Origin: Cyclina sinensis
Lineage: Eukaryota > Mollusca > Bivalvia > Venerida > Veneridae
Assembly (NCBI GenBank): GCA_012932295.1
Contig: JAAONU010000003.1
Span: 29,436,361 to 29,500,360, forward strand
Direction: 5' to 3'
Length of the DNA: 64,000 nucleotides
Positions within the stretch are counted from its first letter, which is position 1. Every line of letters begins with the position of its first letter. A program made the translations under genes and the position numbers. The notes under the pieces were generated by a model, which saw only the letters and a program-made list of their open reading frames with translations, had not been told where the DNA came from and made no database searches. Positions 50,901 through 61,245 of this stretch are shown here, in pieces.

Positions 50901-51883
50901 ACACTACGAAAGTAAGACTTATTGTTGCATTCCATGACCCAAAAACTCAATGCATCTGAAATTCAGAGAATGCAGAGGAGTTCTGAAAATGGTGAAATCC
51001 TTATAACTTTGTCTTTTGAGAAATATTTCTGATATAAGTCCCATTTTCAGGCTATATGATACCGTCTCAAGGGTTTATATACTTCGATTTCGACCACTAA
51101 GATATTATGTGACATGGCGAACATCAATTAAGGCATATTTGAATTGATTGATTGATTGATTGATTGATTGACTGCTCGATTGATTGATTGATTGATGAAT
51201 TGATGGATCGATCGACTGATATGGGGGTTCAACTTCATAGCACAGCAGTTTATCTTTATAGTGTTCCTAAGTTTCCAACTTGTACTAACTAACCAATATG
51301 TATGCAAGAAACTGACAAATAATATTTTTTTTCTCAAATAATTAGTAGTCAGGGGTGAATGTGTGCAATCAAGCAATAAGAATTACGGTCTTCTTCATGT
51401 TTTTTTTTCAAATAATAGCAAGAATGTAAATGCATTAAAATGTTCCTTTAACGGACTTTATCGCTATAAAGTACTTGAGTTCAAGGGCTCAATTTTTTTC
51501 TTTTTTTCTTTCTTATATCTGATAAACTCGGCTGGATTTATTTTGTATGTCGTTATCTTCATCCGTGAATAAAAAAAAATGAATACAGAATTCATATATA
51601 CTACAATCATTATCTCGTTATAACGAGATATTTATCTCGTTATTTGACAAATTATCTTCTTGTTACGAGAAAATTGTCCCGAAATTATGAGATTTATTTC
51701 AAAATTTTATTGTCATGTAACACTTTTCAGCTCTTAAAACAGTGCATTTTATCTAAATTTCGAAAAAGGAAAAAGCTCACCTGGAAATATATTCCCCTGA
51801 ATTACAAACTTGTAAAGCCATCTGTATAGTATGAAAGCCACGGTAGCATATCCACACACTTTTAGCTTTTCTTTTGTGTCCAT
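41912..51883 (-). CDS. GHDC: GH3-domain-containing protein (GHDC-like)
   Basis: Minus-strand exons: 51781-51883, 49295-50307, 46703-46906, 46136-46263, 45165-45307, 44523-44605 and 41912-42181. They total 1944 nt and join in frame to 647 residues plus TAA; every junction has AG/GT sites. The N-terminus has one or two hydrophobic segments (VCGYATVAFILYRWLY; ITGLAFVCIIVDIVSL), suggesting membrane anchoring. Family motifs are the nucleotide-binding TSGTTSGNSKKFP (about 167-179), HAGTESFYGIN (391-401), LYRYRTEDVV (457-466), and a C-terminal RAGTFQSM with MQYKLPRIV. GH3 enzymes are adenylate-forming acyl-acid amido synthetases in plants; animal GHDC proteins have no settled substrate. Motif III has Glu where the ANL superfamily usually has Gly (YRTED instead of YRTGD). 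It is convergent with the FAM234-like gene. Exon positions in 49295-50320 may be off by one base. Confidence 0.9.
42458..42545 (-). mobile_element. tRNA-like SINE relic in intron 6 of the GH3-like gene
   Basis: Read on the minus strand, an A-box-like ttagctcatacagtta is followed about 45 nt later by a good B box (GGTTTCGAGTCCCG). Confidence 0.45.
43783..43924. repeat. foldback element, about 140 bp
   Basis: The left arm begins agaataataggttagtgtct and continues to ctggc (43825); the right arm (about 43882-43924) is its near-perfect reverse complement. Shorter inner arms (ggaatttatc / gataaattcc) extend the hairpin, leaving a small GC-rich loop. It lies in intron 6 of the GH3-like gene. No transposase is present. 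Confidence 0.85.
46335..46400 (+). mobile_element. possible tRNA-like relic (B-box only)
   Basis: The segment holds CCGGTTCGAGTCCCG, a strong B-box match, but the preceding 50 nt show no convincing A box. It lies in intron 3 of the GH3-like gene. Confidence 0.25.
47055..48445. repeat. 26-bp minisatellite array, about 53 copies, in intron 2 of the GH3-like gene
   Basis: The unit is ttataatgcaaacaccttac plus tcacaa, with many variants (catctt, caatcat, gaaacacc, tacaaaca). Derived copies reappear at about 49112-49200 after a unique stretch. Confidence 0.95.
48674..48927. mobile_element. MITE with 20-bp terminal inverted repeats and internal palindromes
   Basis: The left end CCCTAAAGTGACATTATACA (48674-48693) and right end TGTATAATGTCACTTTAGGG (48908-48927) are exact reverse complements. 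The interior is very AT-rich and repeats the palindrome TTCGTTTAAACGAA at least twice, with degenerate copies beside it. There is no coding capacity and no clear target-site duplication. It lies between the main 26-bp array and its outlying copies. Confidence 0.85.
49005..49112. repeat. degenerate TGCTG-type simple repeat
   Basis: Variants of tgctgtg and tatgctg run for about 100 bp, joining the outlying copies of the 26-bp unit. Intron 2 of the GH3-like gene. Confidence 0.7.
51138..51222. repeat. (TGAT)n microsatellite with interruptions
   Basis: attgattgattgattgattg and derivatives (gactgctcg, gatgaattgatgg, gatcgatcgac) lie in intron 1 of the GH3-like gene. Confidence 0.95.
51611..51650. 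repeat. perfect 20-bp palindrome plus partial copy
   Basis: TATCTCGTTATAACGAGATA is its own reverse complement. It is followed by tttatctcgttatt, a half copy, and then ttgttacgag, a degenerate inverse copy. Confidence 0.85.
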
Positions 51884-51943
51884 TTTACAGAATCGTCTCT
51901 CACTCACAATGTCGATATCAAGTTATCAAATATCAGTACATGA

Positions 51944-51956
51944 GATTTTTTATATT
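51944..51956 (-). promoter_or_regulatory. TATA-like box upstream of the GH3-like gene
   Basis: The minus strand reads AATATAAAAAATC about 65 nt before the ATG at 51883. This is plausible as a core promoter, but such AT-rich strings are common here. Confidence 0.3.
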
Positions 51957-52584
51957 TTGTTTAGTTTTTTTTAAGAATTTACACGTGATAATACATATTG
52001 CCGGTCATACGTAGCATGGTATTAATGTATATGAACCTAGCATTGTGTACAACCTATATCGGTAATAAATGCCATGACTACTTAACTTGTCAGTTAATGT
52101 CCACCTTGTGTAAATTTATCACTGTTCACAACCTCCTCCATACAACGTAATATGACAAGATACTAATATTAGTTGTTTTTTTTACCTGAATTCTATATAT
52201 AAATGGGGGTTGTCTCAAATTTACGTCTTCAATTTTCAAGAAGCGTTTTGTTGTTGTTGTTTTTTTTTCAGCTAACTCTGATCAACCTAGGCCAATAGTT
52301 TTCCAACAAAAGACGAGATAAGGGTAAAGACTGTTTCCTAAAACAGTCCTTTCTTTTCTAGATATTTTAATAATGTTTAGTATTTCCTATCACAGACTCT
52401 AAACATCTGTACCGTCCAAGTATTACTCCAGAATTATATTAACCTGAACAAGCATTGAAATGGATTTTCAAAACAAGAATCAATGCTTAACACATGCTGG
52501 CGCTTACCAGACGTGCTGCAGATGTCGTTACGGTATTTGATAGTTCCGGAAAAAAGAATACAAGAAGGCCATGGAGACCCTATA

Positions 52585-54774
52585 TCGCTCACCTGAATAC
52601 CATTGCTCTTAACAGCATGGTCAATGAAAGACATTCAACTAAAGTACAGCACACTCAGACATCCAAAATTATGTTCACTTGATGATAAGTTCCCTGAAAG
52701 GAAAAGATATGGAAGGAAAATTATGCAGGTCAATAAAATTTCAGTGCTGCAGATTTGAAACCAAGGAAGCAAGTGAAGCTAAAGTTGAAATCTGCATGCA
52801 AATTGTACATATTTTTCTAAAAATTCAATACACATATCTTCCAAAACAGAAAGTAGATCTGTATGACAAGGTCGGCAAAGGTCAGAGTTGAAATCTACAT
52901 GCACAAGTATATACAAAGTTCAAATTAGCTACAGTAGCAAGGTAATGGTCCGTAGGTCAAGGTAAACGACATAATTATGAAAGTCAAGGACAAAGTTAAG
53001 TACTTGAACAAGAAGGTTCATCCCGATTTTTTTTCACAAGAGTAGTGACCCCCTTGGCACTTTTGACCCCGGGGTCATAATTTGAACAATTTGGAAAAAA
53101 AGACATTACACTATGCTGCATACCAAATGTCTTAGATGTGAGCTTTACGGTTTATGAAAGGATTTAAAAATTCTGTATTAGTTTAACTAGTGACCCGCAG
53201 ACGTACATTATACAACTTTGGTACAGAAACTCTAATAAATGCTACAAAATATCTAAGCTTTGAGGTATACGGTTTTTAGAGAAATTTAAAAAAAATCTGT
53301 ATAAGTTTTAATTACTGACCCCAAGGGCAGGGTCACTTTTGACCCTTGGGTTATTATTTGTAAAACTTTGGTACCAAAAAACTATACGGTCTGGGAGAAG
53401 ACTTTAAAACATCATATATAAGGTAAATTATTGATCTCCAGAGTGAGGTCACTTTTGATCCAGGGGCCATGATTTGAACATCTTTGTTACTGAATGTTAG
53501 ATATCAAATATCAAAGCTCTAGGTCTTACTGTTTTAGAAAAAATTAACATAAATTGCTACATTACTTAAATTAGTGACCTACATGGCGGGATTACTTTTG
53601 ACTCCAGGTCCATGATTTCAAAACATATTGCGGAGGACAACAACACATCAACACGCACTAAATGCATGTATATAAACTCTAGGCATTTTGATTTTTTGAA
53701 AGTGTAAGCAAAAACTATTGCCTCCCTGATGCAGAGCCAGTTTTGACCCTAGCGCAATCATTTCATCTTGGTAGAGGTCAACTAAACAATTCCTTAAACC
53801 AAATATCTAGTCTCAGTGCCCTTTGGTTTCAAGGAAGAAGATTTTAAAAGCATTTACATGGAATTGTCTACATAAAAACTAACGTCCCCTGGCTAACAGT
53901 GACCACAGGGACATAATTTAAAAAATCTTGAAAGAGGTTTATAAGACAGTGATAAACAGTGAATATCTAGACTCACGGCCCAGAGGTTTCAGACAAGACG
54001 ATTTTTATTTTTTTCTTCTGTAAGTCTATGCAAACAAGAGTTGTCAGAGTGACAGTGGTGCCCCTCTTATGCGCATCAGAGATCCCAAAGATCAATCAGG
54101 AATTCCAACTCAGCACAGAGAGCCTAAAACATCTGGATGCAGAGTTTCTGCTTATGGGTCTAGAACCAATAGGATTCATCTATTCGTCATGCCTAATCAT
54201 CCCGTAAAGTTCGAACACATCTTGGTGTAGTTGTTCTTTGGTTATTGATCGGAAACCGTTTCCAAAGTGCGGGGCCCTGTAAACTGGACCTTTGACCCCG
54301 TTGGTCCAAAACAAAATACGGTTCATCATGCACAACCTACCTATCAAATCTGAAGTGTTTGTGGCCATATGTTCTCAAATTATTTTTCAGAAATAAAGAG
54401 GTCTACCGGGCGTGGGTTGGGAATAAACAAAACAATGACCCTTAGGACAGAGCCAATAATGACCCTAGGGACAAATTTTCAGTTAGAGGTTAACTAACAA
54501 TGCTACACACCAAATATCAGAGCTTTGTGACTGGTGATTTTAGAAGAGAAGACTTTTTAAGATTATCATTTAAGATGCCATAGTAACAAACGGAATGGGA
54601 TGGAATGGAAGTATTTGAACAATTTTGGTAGAGCTTCATGCAAGGAACACCCTGCCAAGTTTCATCAACTCCGACCTTCCGGTTTCAGAGGAGATATTGT
54701 TAAAAGCAACTGGTTGACGCCGGAGGGAAATAGTATCATAACAGCTCAACCTAAGCAAAAGCTCAGGTGAGCTA
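52585..54774. mobile_element. 2.2-kb non-autonomous terminal-inverted-repeat element with internal repeats
   Basis: The left end reads cGCTCACCTGA (52585-52596) and the right end TCAGGTGAGC (54763-54772), forming an inverted pair; ctcaggtgagctaa-type ends occur on dispersed repeats I associate with bivalves. The interior (about 53035-53960) is an imperfect tandem array of about 145-bp units, each with a (g)tgacc...cttttgaccc...catgatttgaac-like block and a gagcttt...acggtt-like block. No transposase ORF is visible. Confidence 0.55.
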
Positions 54775-57149
54775 AAATATTACGATCAAATATAACCAAA
54801 CCGTCAATAGCCTGAAGTTACGACGATATTACTGAAACTGACCCAATATCTTACCGCCCGAAGGTCAGAGGTTTATGTCTCACGCTACCTACCTAACCTT
54901 TGGCGAGAGAAATTGTCTAGAGTTTATTTAGTACCTTTAACCGAGCACAAGACACGGATTTGTCCGCTGAGTTAACTAGATAATGTTTTAATCTGTCGAA
55001 AAGCTATACAGCCATCTTGCGGATTTACGACGTATAAAATAGCAAGTTTAAATGACCTTTTCAAGTATTCATCTACAGCAAAACATGCGTGGAAAGCGAC
55101 ACGTACAAAAAAGTAACTTTATATCAGGCTACAACAAATAAAAATATAAGTATATTACAGAATAATTTAAACCAACAAATAATTTATACAATCAAAGTGA
55201 GAAAGGACAGTGACAGAGATTACAATTATAACATGTACATATTTCTGTTTACAAGAATTCTTTACAAGCTTTCTTGCTCGACTATTTGTTAGAGTGAACT
55301 GTTTCACTTGTTCAAAAAATACCTTACTGCAATATGAAGGATTGTTAGATTTTGGGACTATCCATTTTTTATCTTCTATTCAATGTTTTCGTTAAGATGT
55401 GGAATATCTTACGTTTTTAAGGTCTGGGCACGAAGTATGCAATAATATAGTTCTTTCAAGGTCAGAAGAATAGGACAAGAATGCATGGATACACCTTTTT
55501 CCAAGACAGCCAGTTTCTGTATACATTGAGAGAATTTGGGGGAAAATACAGAGAACTACAACTTGATGATGTTGCGGATTTTATCAGTTTTCTCTGTAGA
55601 CTTGTGACTGTCATATTATCATCCATCAACTGTATAGTATGACATGAGCTTACATGTTTACAACAATAAAGTAATTGAAAGCACATTATTTACCATATGA
55701 TACAGGAGATTAGATTACAATGCTATTTTACGTTTCAAATGTCCGTCTTTGCGGATTTTTTGTTCAACCTTATGTAATTCTAGTATTCAGACAACTTCGA
55801 TTAGATCTACTTTAAATGGTGGCATGTTGATTACAGCAGGTGGATATTAACGTCTTAGGGTGATAAGATTTTCACTTTGTAGGTTTGGCTGGCGGGAAAC
55901 ACCACTTTTTATATAAATCGAGCTAAAACAGATGAATATCTAAAAAAGAAAGTATATGGAAAACTTTATATATATTTTTTTGTTGTTGAACCAAAGTTTT
56001 ACTTTATTGTATTCATAACGTCTCTCCCACTTACAAACTTCATTCATTTGTTTATATAGTAGATTCTACTTAAGACAAAGTGCGAAACATATTGTTAAAA
56101 TAATATCTTTAGTTTTTGATTATACAGCAATGTCACAATATCTTTTGTCAATTTTGTTTACGTTAGTATTGAACCATCTTGTTGTAGCTGATTATCTTAC
56201 ATTGTAATGTTATTTATGCTACGCCATGATCTTGTCACATTTATACATAATAAAGTATTTTTATAAAACTGAAAGTCAAGCTTGTGTGAATTTCGACTTT
56301 CGCTTAGTTAAGATGCTGAGCTGAGAATAAATTTCACTTTTACGTTATTAAAATGTCGATCCACGGGCACTAAGAAGAAAACTTGGACCCTAAACATGCG
56401 TGTGCATAAAGTCATCACTAGTCGCTACGTATGACGTGTATCTAGGAATGACAGAATCCTAGTTAATATCACACCTTAATTACACTGATCGTCTGAATTT
56501 TCAATGTCATATTACAAATATCTCGTGTAACATTGAATCAGTCTATAAATAGCAGTTGCAGTAAACAATAATCGTTGACACTTGTTTATAATACATTTCC
56601 GCAAGCTGCGACATAAAATACTAAAATGCTATAAATTCCGGGAAATGTTGCTACATCAAGTTTTCGAGAACTAAAAAGATTGTTTTGCTTTGTGTCACGT
56701 TTGATTGCTGTCCCGTGTACGTGAGAAACATCATTCAAAACTTCATTTTAATTTTCCAAGCAATATTTTACGAGAACCTAGAAAGGCCAACTGGTAAGAA
56801 AAATAAAATTTAAAATGGAAGTATCACGCTATTCCAAATGTGTTAAGTTGCAAAAGTGTACAACCATGCGTTAGATTGGCGTTGTAACGCCTTAACTGTC
56901 GTTTCCACCATGACCATGAGGGGATTTCGTCCACCTACACAAAAATGAGCCGCGCGCGTGTGTGGGTGGGGGGGGGGGGGGGGGCGGGGAGGGGTTGTCC
57001 GGATACCCTTCATAACTGCTGCATGCGCTCTCATCTTTTCTAACTGCAGGTACTGTTTATACTTTTTAATACCTTTTTCATTAAAAAGGATATTCATTTA
57101 ATATTTTTAGTACTTTTTGTAATGATAAAGCAAAACGGCGTTACAACAG
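54775..57149. other. intergenic DNA, no gene recognised
   Basis: Short frames on both strands have neither family motifs nor supporting splice sites. The only notable feature is a G-rich tract at 56961-56993. Confidence 0.5.
56961..56993 (+). repeat. G-run with G-quadruplex potential
   Basis: A gtgtgtgggt stretch runs into about 18 consecutive G, then cggggaggggtt. The exact length of the G-run may be an assembly or sequencing artefact. Confidence 0.7.
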
Positions 57150-57273
57150 ACATAACTCTGTAAGTAGTGTTTGCTACAAACCTTTTACGAGCTCTGTAAG
57201 TACTGTTTGCTAAAAGTAAACCTTTTCCGAGGTCTGTAAGTACCGTTTGCTAAAGGTAAACCTTTTACGAGCT
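57150..57273. repeat. 38-bp tandem repeat, about 3 copies
   Basis: Units share ctgtaagta(g/c)(t/c)gtttgcta and aaacctttt(a/c)cgag. The first unit is shorter by a few bases. Confidence 0.88.
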
Positions 57274-57989
57274 ATTGTGATTTCGAAAAGCTTGTTTTAC
57301 TTTTAAAACTCATTTTAATGCCGTTTGCTTGATGCGTGCTATATATGCGAGCTAGGTATAAATTTTTGTCAAACAGTTTCATGGAAAATCTGAACTTTGG
57401 GTTAGACATACGCATTTCGTGTGTTTTATTGGTATAGTAGCACAAGGCACCTAGACCTCCTACGTATGATGTATCTAATCGAAAACAAGTACTTTTCCTG
57501 TTAGCAAGAATTTTACATTTTCCCTCTAAAGCACCTGACATGAAACCGACACCATCACAAAAGTAATGAGGCTTTAAATAAAGCAGAGGATATCACCACA
57601 GAGTGTTTATTTTTTATCATTTGATACTTTATATTCAGAAATACTCGACAAACTAGACAGAAATAAAATGATTGTATCGGTCCTCTCACCTTAGCTTAGA
57701 AGGAAACATCTCAGCCATTCCAACACTTTCAGAGAAACTACTTTCTGGACTACAATACAATATCTTTTTCAATATAGGTTGAACTTTGTTTTGGCAATGC
57801 TTCTCTAATCTTATGTAATCACATATGACCTACTCTCAAATCTGCACCTATGTCACCGGCATATTCACACCTCATTGGAACCGTAGGAACCGTAGCACCA
57901 ACGGGATTATAGTCTCTCGTTTAGTAACCGTTTACTTGACTAAGGCGACACTGTGCTGTTAAAATACAGCTTAATCTAGCTACCTACAT
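57274..57989. other. intergenic DNA
   Basis: An 89-codon minus frame (57272-57541) has a weak, Lys-rich, unrecognised product that overlaps the repeat. I see no reason to call it a gene. Nothing else is recognised. Confidence 0.45.
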
Positions 57990-58262
57990 CAGCTTATCTA
58001 TCGTCCGTACCGGTTGCCCATATGACCGACATTCAGAGAGTTGAGTTATTTCAGGTTGTGAGGGGAAGTGCAAGAATGCAGAATGCATCTCATTCCAGAG
58101 ACAATACTGGTTCTTTTCCATGCTAGTTTAGAGCAGAGATACAGGGAAAATCGGTCTAACGTCTCATCCAAAAGAGAGTTAATAGTTGTAGTGAAGGAGC
58201 AGGGATCGAACTCGCCACCCCTGGATTAAGAGTCCAACTTTACCACTAAAGCACGGATCTGC
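57990..58262 (-). mobile_element. tRNA-derived SINE, family A, copy 2
   Basis: On the minus strand: head with gtgctttagtggtaaag and B box GCGAGTTCGATCCC, then ttttggatgagacgttagac, and the tail gtcatatgggcaaccggtac with a terminal gatagataagc. Block order is as in 17313-17604. Confidence 0.8.
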
Positions 58263-59426
58263 TGTTGATATAACTTTATCAATACTTTTGCCTTCAAGTA
58301 TGGAAAATACTCCTGTCAAACGCTTTCTGAAACAGGTAATTCGGCTTATTTTGCTTTAATACCTTTTTAAATTCAAAACGGTGCCATTTCCAGTTACTAT
58401 AAATACATGTAGTAACATTTTAGAGAAATAAGACAGCCCGGTCTACTCATGAAATTATCAACGTCATTGAGGTTAAAATGGCCGTCCAAAAAATGCTTGC
58501 AGTGTGTAACAGAACAAGTAGGACAACTTTCAAGTACGCTGCGCCAGTCATTTAAAACTCACTTTCAGATCATCTTCGACAAATTTCTGATTTTGATAAT
58601 TTCAAAAATAATTTAATTTTTGTAATGGAAGCAATTGTAGAAGCAATTTTGTAATGGAAGCAATTGTAGAAGCTCTGCGTGTCTATAAGTAGGAAATTTC
58701 TCTTAAAGTTTATACATAAAGTTACACATTTACCTGCCAAACTTCCACAAGACTTGGCCAAGTATCATCTTGCTCTGCTCATATACTTTACCAATATTTC
58801 ATAAGTTGCTTTTATTTACTTTTATCTTGAATGCTTTTTATAGGTATTCAAAACCCTGTGATAGTTTTGCTTTTCTTTTAAATGGCAAATAGTTTAGTTC
58901 GTCTTTAACAATTATACTCCATTACTTATTGCTTATTCAAGCCTTAAGTTAATAGATAAGTTCTGTTTATTAAAAATAACTATTTGCCTCTTAAGTCTTA
59001 ACTTTGCATGTTCTTCTCTCTGTTTTTGCAATGTCATAATTGTATGTTCACTACAGTGATGTATTTATTTGTTTTGTTTGATATATGATTGGAAATGCAG
59101 CACAATCAGGTAAATTTTTTTTTCTAGAACAATTTTTCTTATACAGTTTAGGCAATTTTTGTTTCAAAATACCGTTTAAATTTTCAAAATACCGTCTAAA
59201 TTTTTCAACGCTCTCTCATACTGCTACCACTACTTACACTGCGGCAACTGTCTGACAGTAGAAGTATGTCACAAAAAAGATTTAAAAAAAAATGCTCACT
59301 GATCTAACACCACCCTATATTGTGTTACCAAGACCACTAATCTATCCCTATGCATGGTGTTTGGATAATAATTATATAGTGGTAAGTAAACATTTTTGTA
59401 AATTGAAGATAGTCAAGTTAAATAAA
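58263..59426. other. intergenic DNA
   Basis: No feature recognised other than a local direct repeat (ttttgtaatggaagcaattg, twice at 58617-58660). Confidence 0.45.
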
Positions 59427-60214
59427 AACAAGGGATGTTTGTGAAACACTTATGCACCCCCCCCCACGGCAGTATACATTATGGGCAGTGTACATGGAAA
59501 TGAAATTTACCTTTTGAACTTAAAATCAACCCATCAAGTATGACGTGTCTAAGCTAAAACTAGACCTAGATATTCTTATGATAAATCTCTATACTAAATT
59601 TTATTTCAGTATGTGCAACCTGTGCAAAGAAAATGAACGGAAACTGCAAATAATTGGAATTTTTCTAAGTCCAAGGGGCATAACTCTGTCAAAAATTGCT
59701 CGATCATATCCAAAACAGGTCTTGACCTAGATATTCTTATGATTAATCTGTTTACTAAATTTCATTTCGTTATGTGCAATCTCTGCGAAGAAAATGAATG
59801 GAAACTGCAAGTAATTGGAATTTTTCTAAGTCCAAGGGGCATTACTCTGTCAAAAATTACTCGATCGTACCTAAAGCAGAACTTGACCTAGATATTCTTA
59901 TGATAAACCTGTATACTAAATTTCATTTCGGTGTGTGCAATCTCTGCAAAGAAAATGAACGGAAACTGCAAATAATTGTAAATTTTCTAAGTCTAAGGGG
60001 CATAACTCTGTCAAAAATTGCTTGATCGTACCCAAAACAGAACTTGACCTAGATATTCTTATGATTAATCTGTATACTAAATTTTATTTCAGTATGTGCA
60101 ACCTCTGCGAGGAAAATGAACGGAAACTGTTGGTGGACAAACAGACCGACCGACAGACAGCAGCAAAGCAATATGCCCTCCCTTTTTCAAAGGGGGGCAT
60201 AATTATGTCCAATT
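59427..60214. repeat. dispersed repeat with an internal about-165-bp tandem array, 3.5 copies
   Basis: Units include gacctagatattcttatgat, a tatgtgcaa.ctctgc block, gaaaatgaacggaaactgca, and aagtccaaggggcataactc. The right end has a short inverted pair (tatgccctccc / ggggggcata), and the left end a C-run (about 59456-59465) after gtttgtgaaacac. The plus-strand frames here are only translations of the repeat. Confidence 0.85.
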
Positions 60215-60528
60215 ATTCATATTTTTATGCTCAGTTAACTCATGTTTAAGAGTTTGTCCTGATTTGCTACTCCCTGTTCTAATTAACTGTGCTGTTCTGT
60301 AAATTAGGCACTGGAGACAATCACCGTTCCTACCATGAACGATACTGACCTAAATTACATCTAAATTACTGATGTTATTTACTGCTCTATAACACTGCTG
60401 TGGCTCTTCTCATAATCACAATACTTATTTATCAATACATGTATTTATTATACACAGACAATCACAACAGTTTCACTGTCAAATACAAACCATATTATAA
60501 TACAACAAATACGCTTAAAAGGTAATAG

Positions 60529-60603
60529 CTAATTAACTTTTTGAGTTTTTATGACACGATGATGATCAAGTTTCAAACACGTGGTGACAGTCTTCCAGTT
60601 GAT
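60529..60603 (-). CDS. candidate 3'-terminal coding exon of a gene lying to the right
   Basis: On the minus strand a strong acceptor (tttttcttttcag) is followed by 24 codons in phase 0 (start INWKTVTTCLKLD) and a TAG at 60529-60531. A minus-strand AATAAA occurs about 80 nt further on (about 60443-60448). The pattern fits a last exon, but I could not find its upstream partner with matching phase in 60604-64000, so it remains a guess. Confidence 0.3.
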   Translation of the reverse strand: MNWKTVTTCLKLDHHRVIKTQKVN

Positions 60604-60956
60604 CTGAAAAGAAAAACAACACACAATTATATATCAACCGGGTCTTAATAATAAGATTATGAATTATTACTATCAATTCTGTGTCTGGAATAAATTAAGT
60701 CATTGAGACAAACACACATATAAACTTGCAAATCCATAACAATGCATTGACAAAAATCTTCATTTCAAACAGATGCTAATTTACTTCATGAAAAAACCCC
60801 AAAAAGAAACAAAATATTCAGCTCTATACGAAATTTTTCTGCTTGCATTTTCATCTTTTTCAATAGCACTTGCATTTCCATAGGATGCCGTTAAACTGGT
60901 GAAAATGGAAACAAACAACAAAAAAACTTGGAGTGCGAAAATGAACATACAGTTTT

Positions 60957-61245
60957 ACTTATGAGTGGACGATTATTGTCAGTGCCGGTTGACCATATGG
61001 CAGACGCCCTAAGAAGAGTTTAATTATTTCAGGTAGTGGATGAAAGTGCGAGATATAGAAAGCATCCCATTTCATAGACACACCCGATTCTTTTAAATGC
61101 TCAGAGTTTAAAATGGACGCATTGGACCTCGATTAGACATCTCTTCCGAAAGAATATTAGTAGTGTTAGTGGAGGAGTGGGGGATCGAACACGCAACACT
61201 TGGATTATAAGTGCTGTGCGTAACCACATGACCATAATGTTCCAT
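60957..61245 (-). mobile_element. tRNA-derived SINE, family A, copy 3
   Basis: On the minus strand: head gtcatgtggttacgcacagc with B box GTGTTCGATCCCCC, then ctttcggaagagatgtctaa, agggcgtctgccatatggtc and a terminal caccggcactgacaat-like end. It is more diverged from copy 1 in the central block than copy 2. Confidence 0.8.
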
